Source of the DNA: Candidatus Hydrogenedentota bacterium
Lineage (GTDB): Bacteria > Hydrogenedentota > Hydrogenedentia > Hydrogenedentales > JAEUWI01
Assembly: GCA_019637335.1 (NCBI GenBank)
Contig: JAHBVV010000006.1
Coordinates: 70,235 to 134,234 of the forward strand
Direction: 5' to 3'
Length of the DNA: 64,000 nucleotides
In this document: piece after piece, positions 36,847 through 46,566 of the stretch
How the letters are laid out: every line of letters begins with the position of its first letter
Numbering within the stretch: the first letter of the stretch is position 1
Position numbers and translations under genes: made by a program
Notes under the pieces: model-generated
Told to the model about the DNA's origin: nothing
The model's database searches: none
The model's input: only the letters and a program-made list of their open reading frames with translations

Positions 36847-37797
36847 ATGGCGTTTGATCTGGTAACCATCGGTTGTGTTTGCGCCGATGTAAAAGTACAA
36901 CCCGTTGACGAGATCCCCAAGCGCGGAACGCTCGCGCTCGTTCCTTCCCTCGAAATGACCATGGGCGGACTCGCCGGCGTCACCGCCGCCGTCTTCAGTC
37001 GGCTCGGCGGTAAGGCCGCCTTCGCCGGATGCCTCGGAAAGGACCCCTTCGGCGCCTTCATTATCGAATCCTTCCAGGAACTCGGGGTAAACACCCAGGG
37101 CATACGCCGCGTCGACAACCACAAGACCGCCGCCACCGTCGTCCTCATCGACAGCAAAGGCGAGCGCACCTTCCTCCACCATGTCGGCACGGTCGGCATC
37201 GTTTCCGAGGAGGACATCGACTTCGAGCTCGCCAAGCGCACCAAGGTCTTCCACTGGGGCGGGCCCGGGCTCACCACGAAGCTGCACGGGAAGCCCATCG
37301 CCCGCGTCTTCAAGAAGATTCAGTCGAAGGGCGTCATGACCTCCATTGACACCTGCTTCGACGGCTCGGGAACCTGGCTCCCCCTCATGGAGGAGGCGCT
37401 CCACCACACCAGCATTCTCTGCACCAGCATGAGCGAGGCGCCCCACTATGCCGGGAAATCCGACCCGAAGGAAATCCTGGATTTCTTTTCCGGATACGGG
37501 ATCGAATACATCCTCCTGAAAATGGGTGAACACGGCATGCTCGCCCGCCACAAGAACGAAACCGTCGCCTTCCGGGCCCACCAGGTTCCCGTGGTCGACG
37601 GCACCGGAGCCGGCGACGCCGCGTGCGCCGGTTTCATCTACGGCATCATTCATGGCTGGCCCCTGGCGAAATCATGCGCCCTGGCCAATGCCGTGGGCGC
37701 CCTCACCGTGCAGACATCCGGCGCCGCGGGCAAAGCCATTTCCCTGCAGGCCGCCAACAAACTCATGGAGAAAGAGCCATGTCAACTATCCTCCTAA
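36847..37797 (+). CDS. PfkB-family carbohydrate kinase
   Basis: A 316-residue ribokinase-type sugar kinase. It opens with LVTIGCVCADVKVQPV; the sugar-binding GG is in MTMGGLAGVTAAVFSRLG; the catalytic Asp257 lies in DGTGAGDAACAGF. The length is normal. The neighbour upstream is a sugar oxidoreductase on the other strand, which loosely suggests carbohydrate use, but the substrate cannot be assigned. Its 3' end overlaps the next gene by 19 bases. Confidence 0.9.
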   Translation: MAFDLVTIGCVCADVKVQPVDEIPKRGTLALVPSLEMTMGGLAGVTAAVFSRLGGKAAFAGCLGKDPFGAFIIESFQELGVNTQGIRRVDNHKTAATVVLIDSKGERTFLHHVGTVGIVSEEDIDFELAKRTKVFHWGGPGLTTKLHGKPIARVFKKIQSKGVMTSIDTCFDGSGTWLPLMEEALHHTSILCTSMSEAPHYAGKSDPKEILDFFSGYGIEYILLKMGEHGMLARHKNETVAFRAHQVPVVDGTGAGDAACAGFIYGIIHGWPLAKSCALANAVGALTVQTSGAAGKAISLQAANKLMEKEPCQLSS

Positions 37798-38078
37798 GCG
37801 CCGCGCTCATCGGGGCCGCCCTCCTCGCCGGAGCCGATCCCGCCACCGCCCAGCCATCCGGCGCCGCCGCGGCGCAGGCCCAGCAACAAAGCCCGGGGAG
37901 CGAATCCAAGACGCCCCCGCCGGCGGAAACCGAAAAGGATTCGGAGGCCGAAGAGCTGGTTGAATCCGAGGAACTTGCTGAGGAGAAATCCGCCGAAGCC
38001 GCCGAAGAGCCCACGGGCGGCGAAGCCCCCACCGGAAAACGTGTCGCTGCGTTCTGGTTTGTAAGCCTCGGGAATTGA
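37779..38078 (+). CDS. Small exported acidic protein of unknown function
   Basis: A 99-residue protein with a plausible signal peptide (MSTILLSAALIGAALLAGADPATAQ), then a low-complexity Glu/Ala/Pro region (about 25-85), ending KRVAAFWFVSLGN. It starts inside the PfkB 3' end (ATG 37779, preceded by ggagaaag) and stops 4 bases before lptD, so it appears part of the same transcript. No recognised family. The acidic disordered middle is similar in style to the linker of the following LptD-like protein. Confidence 0.6.
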   Translation: MSTILLSAALIGAALLAGADPATAQPSGAAAAQAQQQSPGSESKTPPPAETEKDSEAEELVESEELAEEKSAEAAEEPTGGEAPTGKRVAAFWFVSLGN

Positions 38079-38082
38079 CCAC

Positions 38083-41000
38083 GTGCTCAAACGCTCTTCC
38101 TCACTGGCCGGCCTTCTCCTGGCCGCCTGGCTACTGTTCCCGCACCCGGAATTGTTCACCGCCGCGGCGCAGGACGCCGCCTCGCCCCTGCCCGTGCAGG
38201 GCCAATTTCGAGACGCGGCCATCGATCCCGCGCGCGGCCAGATTTTCCTCGCCGTCTATGACCGCGACGCAATCTGGTCCATCGATCCGGCAACGGGAAA
38301 CATCGCCGCGCGCGTAACCGCCGGGCGCGGGCCCGCCGCACTGGCGTCCGACGGGCAAACCCTCGCCGTCGCAAATCGCCTGGGAAAGAGCGTTACCATA
38401 ATTCAACTCGCGGGGCTTTCCGTACTGTCGGAAATCGATCTCAGCGCCGCCCCGGGAGCCATTATCGCCCTCGGCGGCGGACGCTACCTGACCGCAAATA
38501 CCTTCGCGGATTCTCTCACCGTCATCGACACCCGCGGCGCAATCTCGGCCAGCGATGTGCCGCGCGCTCCAGCCGTCCCGCACGCGCTGGCCGCCACCGA
38601 GTCCTTCGCCGCCGCCGCCGGCCGCATCGCGCCCTCAATCCAGCTATACGACCGCCAGACCCTGGTCCACCTGGACGCCATCCCGATCCCGGAGCCCGCC
38701 GCCCACCTCGCGGCCCTGCCCGGAGACCAGCTCGTCGCGGCGGGCGAATCCACACTGTACCTCGTGGACCTCAAGTCCGCGCGGGTGGCCGCGGCGCGCT
38801 CAATAAGCGCCACCGCGCTGGCCGCATCCGGCGATCGTATCTACGCGGCCTCGGGCAACCGCATCGAAATCCTGGACAATTCGCTCAATCCCCTGGATAC
38901 ACGCGCACTGGGCCTTCGCGCCTCGCGCCTCGTATCCGGCGCCTCCCTTCTAATCGCGCTGGATCCCGCCGGACAGCGCGCCCACGTCGATGGCCTCGCC
39001 AGCCTGAAACCCGCCGCCCCCGAGACCGCCCCCGAGCCGCTGGATCTCCCGGGCGGCGTCGATGTCGTCGAAGCCAGGCCCGTGGCCTTCGAAGTCGAGG
39101 ACATTCCTGATCCTGCCGATACCCCCCCCGCCAACGAGGATAACGCCGCGCGCGGCGCGATACCGGAGGCCGGGGAGGCCGAAGCGCCTGGCGAAGAGGA
39201 AGTCCGGATCGCCCGCGCCCCGCGCCCGGAGGTCGATGCGCCCGCTCCCGAAGCCGAGTCGCAAGCGGACCCCGCGGACGAGCCCCGTCCAGAGCGGCCG
39301 GCCGGCAGCCGGGAACCCGTGGAGCCCACGAGTCCAGCCACCGAGACCATAAGCCGGGATGCCGCCTCGATCCGCCGCTTCCCGATTCAGACCAGTGGCG
39401 TTCGTGCCCCTTCCCCGGACCGCCCCTCGGCCTCGCCGCTCCAACAGCTCTCCCGAAGAACCATCACCGACGCGCTGACCCAGCCCACCGAGTTCGGCTC
39501 GACGGAAGGCGGTTTTCAGGCGCCGGACCTGACCAGGAATCTCGAAAACATCACCTTCGACACCGCGTCAAAGGCTGCCGACAGTGACGCCACCGTGTTC
39601 TCGAAGTTTCGCGCCGAGCTCGGCGACCTGACCCTGACGACCGACAAGTTTACCCACCGCAGAACGCCTGTCGAGGTGCATGCGGAGGGCAATGTGCTCA
39701 TCACGCAACAGTCCTCCTCAATAACGGCCGACGATATCCAATTCCAGCTCGACGAATCCGGCGAAAAGAGCCCCCCCAGAATCCTCGCCGGCGAGGATGG
39801 CGCGGACTCGGCCCTCGACAAGGGCCGCCTGACACTGAACAACGCGCACATCTCCGAGCCGACTCGCGAACTCGAGGCGGAATACCTCGAGTACGATTTC
39901 AAATCGGGACAGGGCGAACTCCGGAATGCCCGCGGGCAGGCCGGTATCTACTATTTCGCCGCCGACCGCCTTCACCTGCACGGACCCCAATCGCTGAGCG
40001 GCGAGGATGTCTGGGTCACCACCTGCGACCACGTTCACCCCCATTACAAGATCCGCCTCAGCGAACTCGAACTCGTGGATGGCCAGCCCGTGGCCGGCTC
40101 AAACGCCCGGCTGCAACTCGGCCGCGCGGACACCCCATTCTTTCTCCCCCGATGGCAGCGCGGCGGCGTCGGCGGATCCCCCTGGAATATCGACTTCGAC
40201 AGCGGGCGCCAGGCCGACATCGGCTATTTCGTCAATGTCGGGCAATCCTACGAACTCAGCCCCGACGTGGCGCTGGGCCCCCGCCTCTTCGTGACCGAAA
40301 AGGAGGGCGTCGGACTCGGGGGAGATATCGCGTACAACTTCATGGAAAACCCCGCGTCCCGTTTCTACCGGACACGCGGCGATGGCCACTTCCTCTACAC
40401 CACCGAGGACCGCGGCTACGTCCACTTGTACCACCGCTATGAGTACAGCGACGACCTCATCGCGCGCGTCCAGGTGGAGCACTGGGGCGATGAAGACTTC
40501 TACCAGGACTTCTACTACGACGCGTTCCGCAACCGCGAACTCCCCAGGTCCTTCGCCAACGTGACCTACCGCCAGCCCGCCTATTTCGCCACCGCGACCG
40601 TGCGCCCGCAAACCCACGGCTGGTTCAGCCAGACGGAACAAGTCCCGGACCTGACCTTCCACCTCCTCGAGCGCCCCCTTGCCGAGCGCCTCTACGTAAC
40701 CTTCGACACCGCGAACGGCTACTACAACCGCGAGCCGCGCGGCGTGGATGGAGCCCGCTCCGCGAGCACGGCAAGAATCTCCTATGCCTGGAACCCGCAT
40801 CCCGCCGTGGCGGTCACCCCCTTCTGGGAAATCGACGCCAATTTCTATACCCGCGACCGCCGCGACAGCGGTTCAACAGGCACCTTCGCCAACACCTGGG
40901 GCGTCACCGCGCAAACACGATTTCACAGGACCTTTGCCGGACGATGGGGATTCTCCGCATTCAAACACGTGGTCGTCCCGTCCATCACCTACTCCTACCG

Positions 41001-41730
41001 GCACGATACCAGCGTAGACCCCCTGAACATTCCCCAATATGACCCGATCGACAGCATTTTCGGCCGCAGCCGCATCGAATCCAAGCTCGCGAATATCGTC
41101 TACGGCCGCGACGCGGAATCCGGCGAGGTCTGGCAGGTCGGACGCGTCACGCTCTACCAGGGAAACGACTTCTGGAACGAACGCCGCGCCACGGAGGACT
41201 ACGAAATTGAGGTGGATGTCCGCCCCCGGCCCTGGTGGGGCTTCCAGGTTGCCGGAGAGCGGCAGGTTACTTCCGACGAAGACGCCAGCCTCAACCGCTA
41301 TTCTTTCGCAAGAAACCTGCCCCGCGCCTACAATGCCGTCAACCGCCTCCTCGATCGTGACATCCGGAGCGATTTCAGCGGATCGTTCGGCGACTATAAC
41401 CGGATCCTCTCCCAGCTGTACTACGATGGCGCACAGCGCGGCGAGTCCCTGTCCGGGCGGGTCGGCTTCGCCTATACCGAGACCAACAGCGAAGTCTTCA
41501 ATCGAGAAGTGCTCTATGGTCTCGGCTACCGCATAAGCGACAAGTGGGGTATCGGCTTCGAGCACATCTACAACCTCGAAGGCGATGACCTGCGCTCGCA
41601 GACCTATGAACTCCGCCGCAGCCTCCACTGCTGGGAAACCGCCATCCGTTTCCGAGACCGCGAATCCGGCTTCGATATCAACTTCGAGTTCAACATCAAG
41701 GCCTTCCCCGGAAGCCGGATCAAACTGTAG
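38083..41730 (+). CDS. lptD: LptD/OstA-like LPS assembly barrel with N-terminal beta-propeller
   Basis: A 1215-residue outer-membrane protein. After a signal peptide, residues about 40-320 form YVTN/WD-like propeller repeats (DAAIDPARGQIFLAVYDRDAI and similar blades). A Pro/Glu/Ala-rich linker runs to about 470. An OstA/LptA-like jellyroll follows (about 500-670: HAEGNVLITQQSSSITADDI, LEAEYLEYDF and VWVTTCDHVHPHYKI, the last typical of LptD). The remainder is rich in alternating aromatic strands and ends FEFNIKAFPGSRIKL, as in an LptD barrel. E. coli LptD is about 780 residues; the propeller is extra. GTG 38083 is the start, 4 bases after the previous stop. It would insert LPS or a related lipid in the outer leaflet. 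Confidence 0.82.
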   Translation: MLKRSSSLAGLLLAAWLLFPHPELFTAAAQDAASPLPVQGQFRDAAIDPARGQIFLAVYDRDAIWSIDPATGNIAARVTAGRGPAALASDGQTLAVANRLGKSVTIIQLAGLSVLSEIDLSAAPGAIIALGGGRYLTANTFADSLTVIDTRGAISASDVPRAPAVPHALAATESFAAAAGRIAPSIQLYDRQTLVHLDAIPIPEPAAHLAALPGDQLVAAGESTLYLVDLKSARVAAARSISATALAASGDRIYAASGNRIEILDNSLNPLDTRALGLRASRLVSGASLLIALDPAGQRAHVDGLASLKPAAPETAPEPLDLPGGVDVVEARPVAFEVEDIPDPADTPPANEDNAARGAIPEAGEAEAPGEEEVRIARAPRPEVDAPAPEAESQADPADEPRPERPAGSREPVEPTSPATETISRDAASIRRFPIQTSGVRAPSPDRPSASPLQQLSRRTITDALTQPTEFGSTEGGFQAPDLTRNLENITFDTASKAADSDATVFSKFRAELGDLTLTTDKFTHRRTPVEVHAEGNVLITQQSSSITADDIQFQLDESGEKSPPRILAGEDGADSALDKGRLTLNNAHISEPTRELEAEYLEYDFKSGQGELRNARGQAGIYYFAADRLHLHGPQSLSGEDVWVTTCDHVHPHYKIRLSELELVDGQPVAGSNARLQLGRADTPFFLPRWQRGGVGGSPWNIDFDSGRQADIGYFVNVGQSYELSPDVALGPRLFVTEKEGVGLGGDIAYNFMENPASRFYRTRGDGHFLYTTEDRGYVHLYHRYEYSDDLIARVQVEHWGDEDFYQDFYYDAFRNRELPRSFANVTYRQPAYFATATVRPQTHGWFSQTEQVPDLTFHLLERPLAERLYVTFDTANGYYNREPRGVDGARSASTARISYAWNPHPAVAVTPFWEIDANFYTRDRRDSGSTGTFANTWGVTAQTRFHRTFAGRWGFSAFKHVVVPSITYSYRHDTSVDPLNIPQYDPIDSIFGRSRIESKLANIVYGRDAESGEVWQVGRVTLYQGNDFWNERRATEDYEIEVDVRPRPWWGFQVAGERQVTSDEDASLNRYSFARNLPRAYNAVNRLLDRDIRSDFSGSFGDYNRILSQLYYDGAQRGESLSGRVGFAYTETNSEVFNREVLYGLGYRISDKWGIGFEHIYNLEGDDLRSQTYELRRSLHCWETAIRFRDRESGFDINFEFNIKAFPGSRIKL

Positions 41731-41735
41731 CCCAC

Positions 41736-42926
41736 ATGCGCGCCCCCCTGCTCCCCGATATCCAGCCCCTGCTGCCCGAACTGGTCGCGCTGCGGCGCCA
41801 GCTTCACCAGCACCCGGAGATCCGTTTTGAGGAGCGCTGGACCTCGGATCGCATCGCGCTCTTTCTTGGCGATGCGGGCATCCCCTTCACGCGCGGCCAC
41901 GCCAAGGGCACCGGAATCGTGGCCACCATCGCCGGGCGCGGCGAGAAAACCGTCGCGCTTCGGGCCGATATGGACGCCCTGGAGATTCAGGAAGAAACCG
42001 GTCTCCCCTACGCCTCCCGCATTCCCAACCGTATGCACGCATGCGGGCACGACGGCCACTCCACAATGCTCTGCGGAGCCGCGCGCCTGCTCTGGAAGCA
42101 CCGCGACGCCCTGAACGGAACGGTAAAGTGCATCTTCCAGCCCGCCGAGGAAATCGCCGCCGGCGGGCGCTTCATCGTCGAGGAGGGCATCCTGGACGGC
42201 GTTTCCGCCGCCTTCGCCCTCCACTGCTGGCCGGGAATCCCCAGCGGCGCCGTCGCCGTCGGCGCAGGACCGGTAATGGCAAGCGCCGACTTCTTCCGTA
42301 TTCTCGTCAAAGGCCGGGGCGGACACGGCGCGAATCCCGGCGCGGCCGTCGACCCCATCGTCGTTGCGGCCCACATCGTTTCGGCGCTTCAATCGATCGT
42401 CAGCCGTGAAACGAACCCCTGGAACGCCGTCGTCGTCACCGTGGCCCGGATCGAATCGGGATTCGCCTCCAACATCATCCCCGAAAACGCCATCATGGAA
42501 GGCACCTTTCGCGCCTTGAGCCCCGAGAGCCGCGCTCACACCATGGAGGCGATCGAGCGTATCGCGTCAAACGTCGCGCGCGCCTTCCGGGCCGAAGCTC
42601 GCGTTGAATCCGAAGGCCCCGGCTATCCCGTCCTGATCAACGACCCCGGGGCGGCGGAGACCGCACGGGACATCGCGGCCAGGCGCCTGGGCGAGGCTCG
42701 CGTACACCCCGTGACACACCCCTATATGACCGCCGAGGACTTCGCCTATTATCTCCAGGCCGTCCCCGGAGCATTCATCTTCCTGGGAAACGATCCCCCG
42801 GGCGCCGCGGACACCCCGTCCCTGCACAGCCCCCGCTTCAATTTCAACGACGAAAGCATCGCGACCGGCATCGAAGTCCTCGCCGGTACCGCCATGGACT
42901 ATCTCGCCGGCGAATCGGCTCCCTGA
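41736..42926 (+). CDS. M20-family amidohydrolase
   Basis: A 396-residue metal-dependent amidohydrolase of the hippurate/N-acyl-amino-acid type. Metal ligands: Cys103 and His105 in MHACGHDGHS, Glu pair in FQPAEE, and the His in MTAEDFAYY/LHSPRFNF regions near the end. RADMDALEIQEETGLPY is the conserved first segment. The dimerisation domain carries the GRGGHGANPG motif. It starts 5 bases after lptD, so it is likely co-transcribed. The acyl substrate is not predictable. Confidence 0.92.
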   Translation: MRAPLLPDIQPLLPELVALRRQLHQHPEIRFEERWTSDRIALFLGDAGIPFTRGHAKGTGIVATIAGRGEKTVALRADMDALEIQEETGLPYASRIPNRMHACGHDGHSTMLCGAARLLWKHRDALNGTVKCIFQPAEEIAAGGRFIVEEGILDGVSAAFALHCWPGIPSGAVAVGAGPVMASADFFRILVKGRGGHGANPGAAVDPIVVAAHIVSALQSIVSRETNPWNAVVVTVARIESGFASNIIPENAIMEGTFRALSPESRAHTMEAIERIASNVARAFRAEARVESEGPGYPVLINDPGAAETARDIAARRLGEARVHPVTHPYMTAEDFAYYLQAVPGAFIFLGNDPPGAADTPSLHSPRFNFNDESIATGIEVLAGTAMDYLAGESAP

Positions 42927-42930
42927 TCCG

Positions 42931-44271
42931 TCAGCCCCCCGGCTTGAGATACGGCGGCCCGAACAGCAGGCGGCAGGTCCATTCGTGGCTGTCCCCCCAG
43001 GGCGCGCGATAGCACTCCCACGCGCTATAGGCCGAGACACCCATGGCCAGCGCGAACAGGCCCCATGCCCACGGGCGGCGAATGCGCTGAAACACCGGGA
43101 TGCCCATCAGCACCAGCAGCGGCATCGATCCCATACCCCAGCGGAAACCATACGCCGCCCCGCCGTAATTGTTCGTGCTCTTCACGTAGTACGCGTACAG
43201 CACGGCGATCGAAAGCGCCGCGGCAGCATAGCCCGCCCGCGCCGCCGCGTATTCCCGCCGCCACGCGCAGCACACCAGCGCGACCGGCCCCGCCAGCAGC
43301 GCCGGATACAGCAGGAAGATCCCATACCGGCCAAACGTCGAGTGGAAAAGGTAGGTCCCCCAAGGCTCGTTCAGCGCGTCAATGCCCCCCGGATTGCGCC
43401 ACGCGCTCGACTCGAACAGGTACCACGCCTTGTGCATCTGAATCGGAAGCGGGCTCCCTGTTACATACAGCATCGCGCCGAAATGAACCGCGAGTATCGG
43501 CAACATGCCCGCCCCGCCCCAGATCGCCGCCCGAACCGGATGCTTCCAGATCAGCCCCAGCCCCGCCACCCCAACAAACAGCGTTAGCGGCATGTCCAGC
43601 GTAAACACAAGCGCCGCGGCCACCCCGAATCCAACAAGGCGCGGCCGCGACGGAGCAAGCCGCCCGCTCCAGATGCCAACCGTGAAATACAGCGCCGCGA
43701 TCAGCGCCGCAATCGCGGGCGTGTGATTGTTCAGCTGCGTCGCAAAGCCGGGAAGCTGCGTTCCGAAAAGCAACGCCGCAAGCGGGATCAGGCGCTGCCG
43801 CGGATCCGCGATAAGCAACTCGAGCAGCCAGAGAAAAAAAACGCACCCGATCGCGTAGGGCACAATGCACAGCGTCACGATCATGAACTGCAACACGGGC
43901 TTCCAATACGCGGGGTCGCGCAGGTCCCACCCGAGCAGCGCGTGAAGAACCGCATACTCCGCGGTCATCGCCAGCGGAAGCACCGGCGGCTTTGTGGAAA
44001 GGATCCGGCCGTCCACCTCCACTTTGTCAATCGTGCGCTGCTCGAACGGGTTCGGTTCCGCGCCGCCGGGGCGATCGATGTACCACGTCCCCTCGTGCAC
44101 CAGGCTCATCACCGTAGCCAGGCGGCTCGCGGCGGAATCGCCCAGCACCACCGCGTGCAGCGCCGTAAGCACATACACAAACGACCCGGCCACCAGCAGC
44201 CACGCCGCCAGCCGGGGCCATTCCAGCCCGCAACAGGCCGCACCGCCGGGGGCGGTGTCCGCGCACTTCAT
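42931..44271 (-). CDS. Multi-pass membrane protein of unknown function
   Basis: A 446-residue integral membrane protein with about 10-11 hydrophobic helices. Between helices 1 and 2 is an extracytoplasmic loop with SLVHEGTWYIDRPG and RTIDKVEVDGRILSTKPPVLPL. The first loop and general layout resemble GT-C glycosyltransferases, which usually have an acidic motif there, but I cannot confirm the family. ATG 44271 has ggaggg just upstream; TTG 44286 is an alternative. It is the last of three minus-strand envelope genes. Confidence 0.75.
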   Translation of the reverse strand: MKCADTAPGGAACCGLEWPRLAAWLLVAGSFVYVLTALHAVVLGDSAASRLATVMSLVHEGTWYIDRPGGAEPNPFEQRTIDKVEVDGRILSTKPPVLPLAMTAEYAVLHALLGWDLRDPAYWKPVLQFMIVTLCIVPYAIGCVFFLWLLELLIADPRQRLIPLAALLFGTQLPGFATQLNNHTPAIAALIAALYFTVGIWSGRLAPSRPRLVGFGVAAALVFTLDMPLTLFVGVAGLGLIWKHPVRAAIWGGAGMLPILAVHFGAMLYVTGSPLPIQMHKAWYLFESSAWRNPGGIDALNEPWGTYLFHSTFGRYGIFLLYPALLAGPVALVCCAWRREYAAARAGYAAAALSIAVLYAYYVKSTNNYGGAAYGFRWGMGSMPLLVLMGIPVFQRIRRPWAWGLFALAMGVSAYSAWECYRAPWGDSHEWTCRLLFGPPYLKPGG

Positions 44272-44328
44272 GCGCCCTCCTTCCAACTGCCGCGCGCCTC
44301 GAAATAACCGCGCGCGCGGGATGCGGCC

Positions 44329-44958
44329 TCAGCGGCCGGTAATACGAGACCAGGTACGGCCAAACCAACCTTGCTCCGGCTCCGCCACCGCAATATCGCG
44401 CTGCAATACGCGCTGGACTGGCGTCCATTCGCCCCCAACCCGTTCCTCGGTCGCCTCCGCGAGGAAGAAACTCCCCACACGCGTCCACCGGCCGTTCCGG
44501 AGTTCGTAGTTCAGCGTCTCCGTACCCGTATCGCGCAGAAAGTTCTCGTCAAGGCGCGCCGCGTCGCGGCTCTTGTGGTAGCGCGTCGCGTAACGGACCC
44601 GCTCCAGGCGAACATCGGCAACAAAGGGCGACGTTCGAGAATCCTGGGCCGTCATCTCGATCTCCGCGTCCGCCGCACGGCCCGGATACTCGCTGTACTC
44701 CCGGAAAAAGTACGGGCGGCGCCGGAGGATCCGGTCCGGATTGCTCTTGCGATCCGCTTCCGCACGCGCGATGTACTCATCCACAAGCCGCCTCAGCTGC
44801 GCCTGGGATTCCTGCTCGGAAACCGACGTGTCCAACGCCTCGGTGGCGCTCGTCTCGGCGGCGGAACCGTCACGCTCGCCGCCGCGCCAGCCGCGCACCG
44901 TCGCGCACGAACTCATGGTCACCATCCCGAGAATCAACAATCCAGTCACCCAACGCAT
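44329..44958 (-). CDS. Predicted lipoprotein of unknown function
   Basis: A 209-residue protein with a short lipoprotein signal, MRWVTGLLILGMVTMSSC, Cys18 being the lipid site. The mature part is mixed and charged, with a Ser/Thr/Glu-rich start (about 30-50), an Arg-rich RILRRRPYFFREYSEYPG segment, and a C-terminal beta-rich part. No known domain. It lies 57 bases upstream of the membrane gene and 138 bases downstream of the zinc-ribbon gene, all read in the same direction. Confidence 0.75.
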   Translation of the reverse strand: MRWVTGLLILGMVTMSSCATVRGWRGGERDGSAAETSATEALDTSVSEQESQAQLRRLVDEYIARAEADRKSNPDRILRRRPYFFREYSEYPGRAADAEIEMTAQDSRTSPFVADVRLERVRYATRYHKSRDAARLDENFLRDTGTETLNYELRNGRWTRVGSFFLAEATEERVGGEWTPVQRVLQRDIAVAEPEQGWFGRTWSRITGR

Positions 44959-45096
44959 GCAGTCTATCCTTCTTCTGTCGCTAAATGGTGCGCCCGCCGG
45001 AACGGAGGGCGAACAGGCGGCGGCGTCCCGGAAAACGGATACGTCCCGCCGCGAAACCCAACACGGGCGCCATCATAGCACATCCGGTTCCCCCGG

Positions 45097-46200
45097 CTAA
45101 TAACGCGAACGGACCCCGTCGTTCAGCGGCACCGTGAGCTTTCGGCCATCAACGTCGTTCAAGTCCACGTCGCGCGACGATATCCGGACCACGATAAAGC
45201 GGTCCATCAGCCGGTCCGCCACTTCCACCGTCTGCTCTCTCTCCGGAAAATCCGGATTGTTCAGGCGGAATGTCGCCTTCTCCCCGCTCGGATCAACCGA
45301 TTTCAACACGAATTTAAACATGCCGATCTCGCGCGTAACCCGGTCGAATTTCGACTGCACCGTGCTGTGCGTGTCCACATTCACCGCCCGTTGCATGATC
45401 TGGTAGGCCCGTTCGTGATCGCGGCTGCTCCAGGGGCTCCGCTTGAGAAGGCCATCCACCTCCTTCAAGACCAGCGCGCGCAATTCCTCCGCTATCTCGC
45501 GATTCTCCAGCGTATTGTTATAGCGCTGCGCGGTCATCGCCTCCTCGAACGCCGCGATCGCCTCCTCCCCGGACGCCAGCATCTCGCGCGCGCGGTTCTG
45601 ATACACATATTCCTCGACTCGGTTGCGTTCCGCCAGATACGCCCCCGCCTTGCCCCACACATACCCGCCGGCGAAATACAACACAACCAACACAATCAAT
45701 ACAAGCGAAACCTGGATCAAACGCTCCAAAAACACCGGCCGCGCCGGGGAGGGAAGCTGCGATCGGGAGATGCTCATCGACGACGATCCCACGGGAAGGT
45801 CCTCGAGAAGCGACGCGCTCAGGTTCTTGCTGTACTCATCCAGATCCCCCAGGCCCGTCGCGGTGGACTTCTCCGGTGGCGGCGGCGGCGTCCGCCTCCC
45901 GAGCAACCGGTCCAGAAGGCTTCGCTTGCGCCGGCTCGCCTGAAACGCCTCCGCCTGCGACGCTTCCTCCACGCGAAACGACTCCAGCGCTCCCGTCACA
46001 TTGCCCGACGGCGCGTACGTCGTCCGCTGCCCACCGCCAAGATCCTTGATAGTGAGCTTCAGCTCCTCCTTGCGGGGCCGCCCCACTTCCTCCCCGCAAT
46101 AGTGGCACTTCGTCGCCCACACGCTCACCTTCATGCGGCATGTGGGGCACTGCCGCATTTCCTCTTCCGGCTCGTTATGCCGCCTCGTTTCGTCCGCCAC
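45097..46200 (-). CDS. Zinc-ribbon protein with one membrane helix
   Basis: A 367-residue protein. The N-terminal zinc ribbon is CPTCRMKVSVWATKCHYC. A Pro/charged region follows, then one transmembrane helix (VSLVLIVLVVLYFAGGYVWG, about 165-185), a helical region with TPR-like spacing, and a beta-rich end. I chose GTG 46200, with aaggag 9 bases upstream, over ATG 46158, which has no spaced site. The role is unknown; a membrane-tethered scaffold is possible. It is first of the three minus-strand genes. Confidence 0.72.
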   Translation of the reverse strand: MADETRRHNEPEEEMRQCPTCRMKVSVWATKCHYCGEEVGRPRKEELKLTIKDLGGGQRTTYAPSGNVTGALESFRVEEASQAEAFQASRRKRSLLDRLLGRRTPPPPPEKSTATGLGDLDEYSKNLSASLLEDLPVGSSSMSISRSQLPSPARPVFLERLIQVSLVLIVLVVLYFAGGYVWGKAGAYLAERNRVEEYVYQNRAREMLASGEEAIAAFEEAMTAQRYNNTLENREIAEELRALVLKEVDGLLKRSPWSSRDHERAYQIMQRAVNVDTHSTVQSKFDRVTREIGMFKFVLKSVDPSGEKATFRLNNPDFPEREQTVEVADRLMDRFIVVRISSRDVDLNDVDGRKLTVPLNDGVRSRY

Positions 46201-46566
46201 GCCGCTCCGCTCCTTATTGTTCGCGCTCACCTGCCGACAACAAGTCCAAGGCTGGTCACCCTGCCGGCGCCCCGGCGACCCAGCCTGCATTTCAACCACC
46301 GCCCCACCGCGAGGTGAAGCGCTTCACGGCCCGCCATAACCCACCGGAGAACCGTAAACCCGGCGATTCATGTTGTACAATCTAACATAGAAAGCTTCGA
46401 ATTCAAAGCTATCAATGAAATTCCGGATTTGCGCCCCCCCGCGAGACCCGCAATTCGCCACCCCGCCGGCCGCTCTGCTACCATACCGGCCTGACGCACG
46501 CCCGCGCCCTGGCGCCGGGGCGATCCCGGCGTCTCACTCCCCACCGGATAGGGCGATTAATACCGA
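46201..46566. other. Divergent intergenic region
   Basis: It separates the minus-strand zinc-ribbon gene from the plus-strand membrane gene. A TACAAT -10-like hexamer lies at 46375-46380, in gttgtacaat, without a clear -35. AT content rises around 46370-46430. No repeat copy recognised. Confidence 0.35.

Noticed and set aside
45367-46317. 316-residue plus-strand frame
   Set aside because: Antisense to the zinc-ribbon membrane protein; no recognisable motif.
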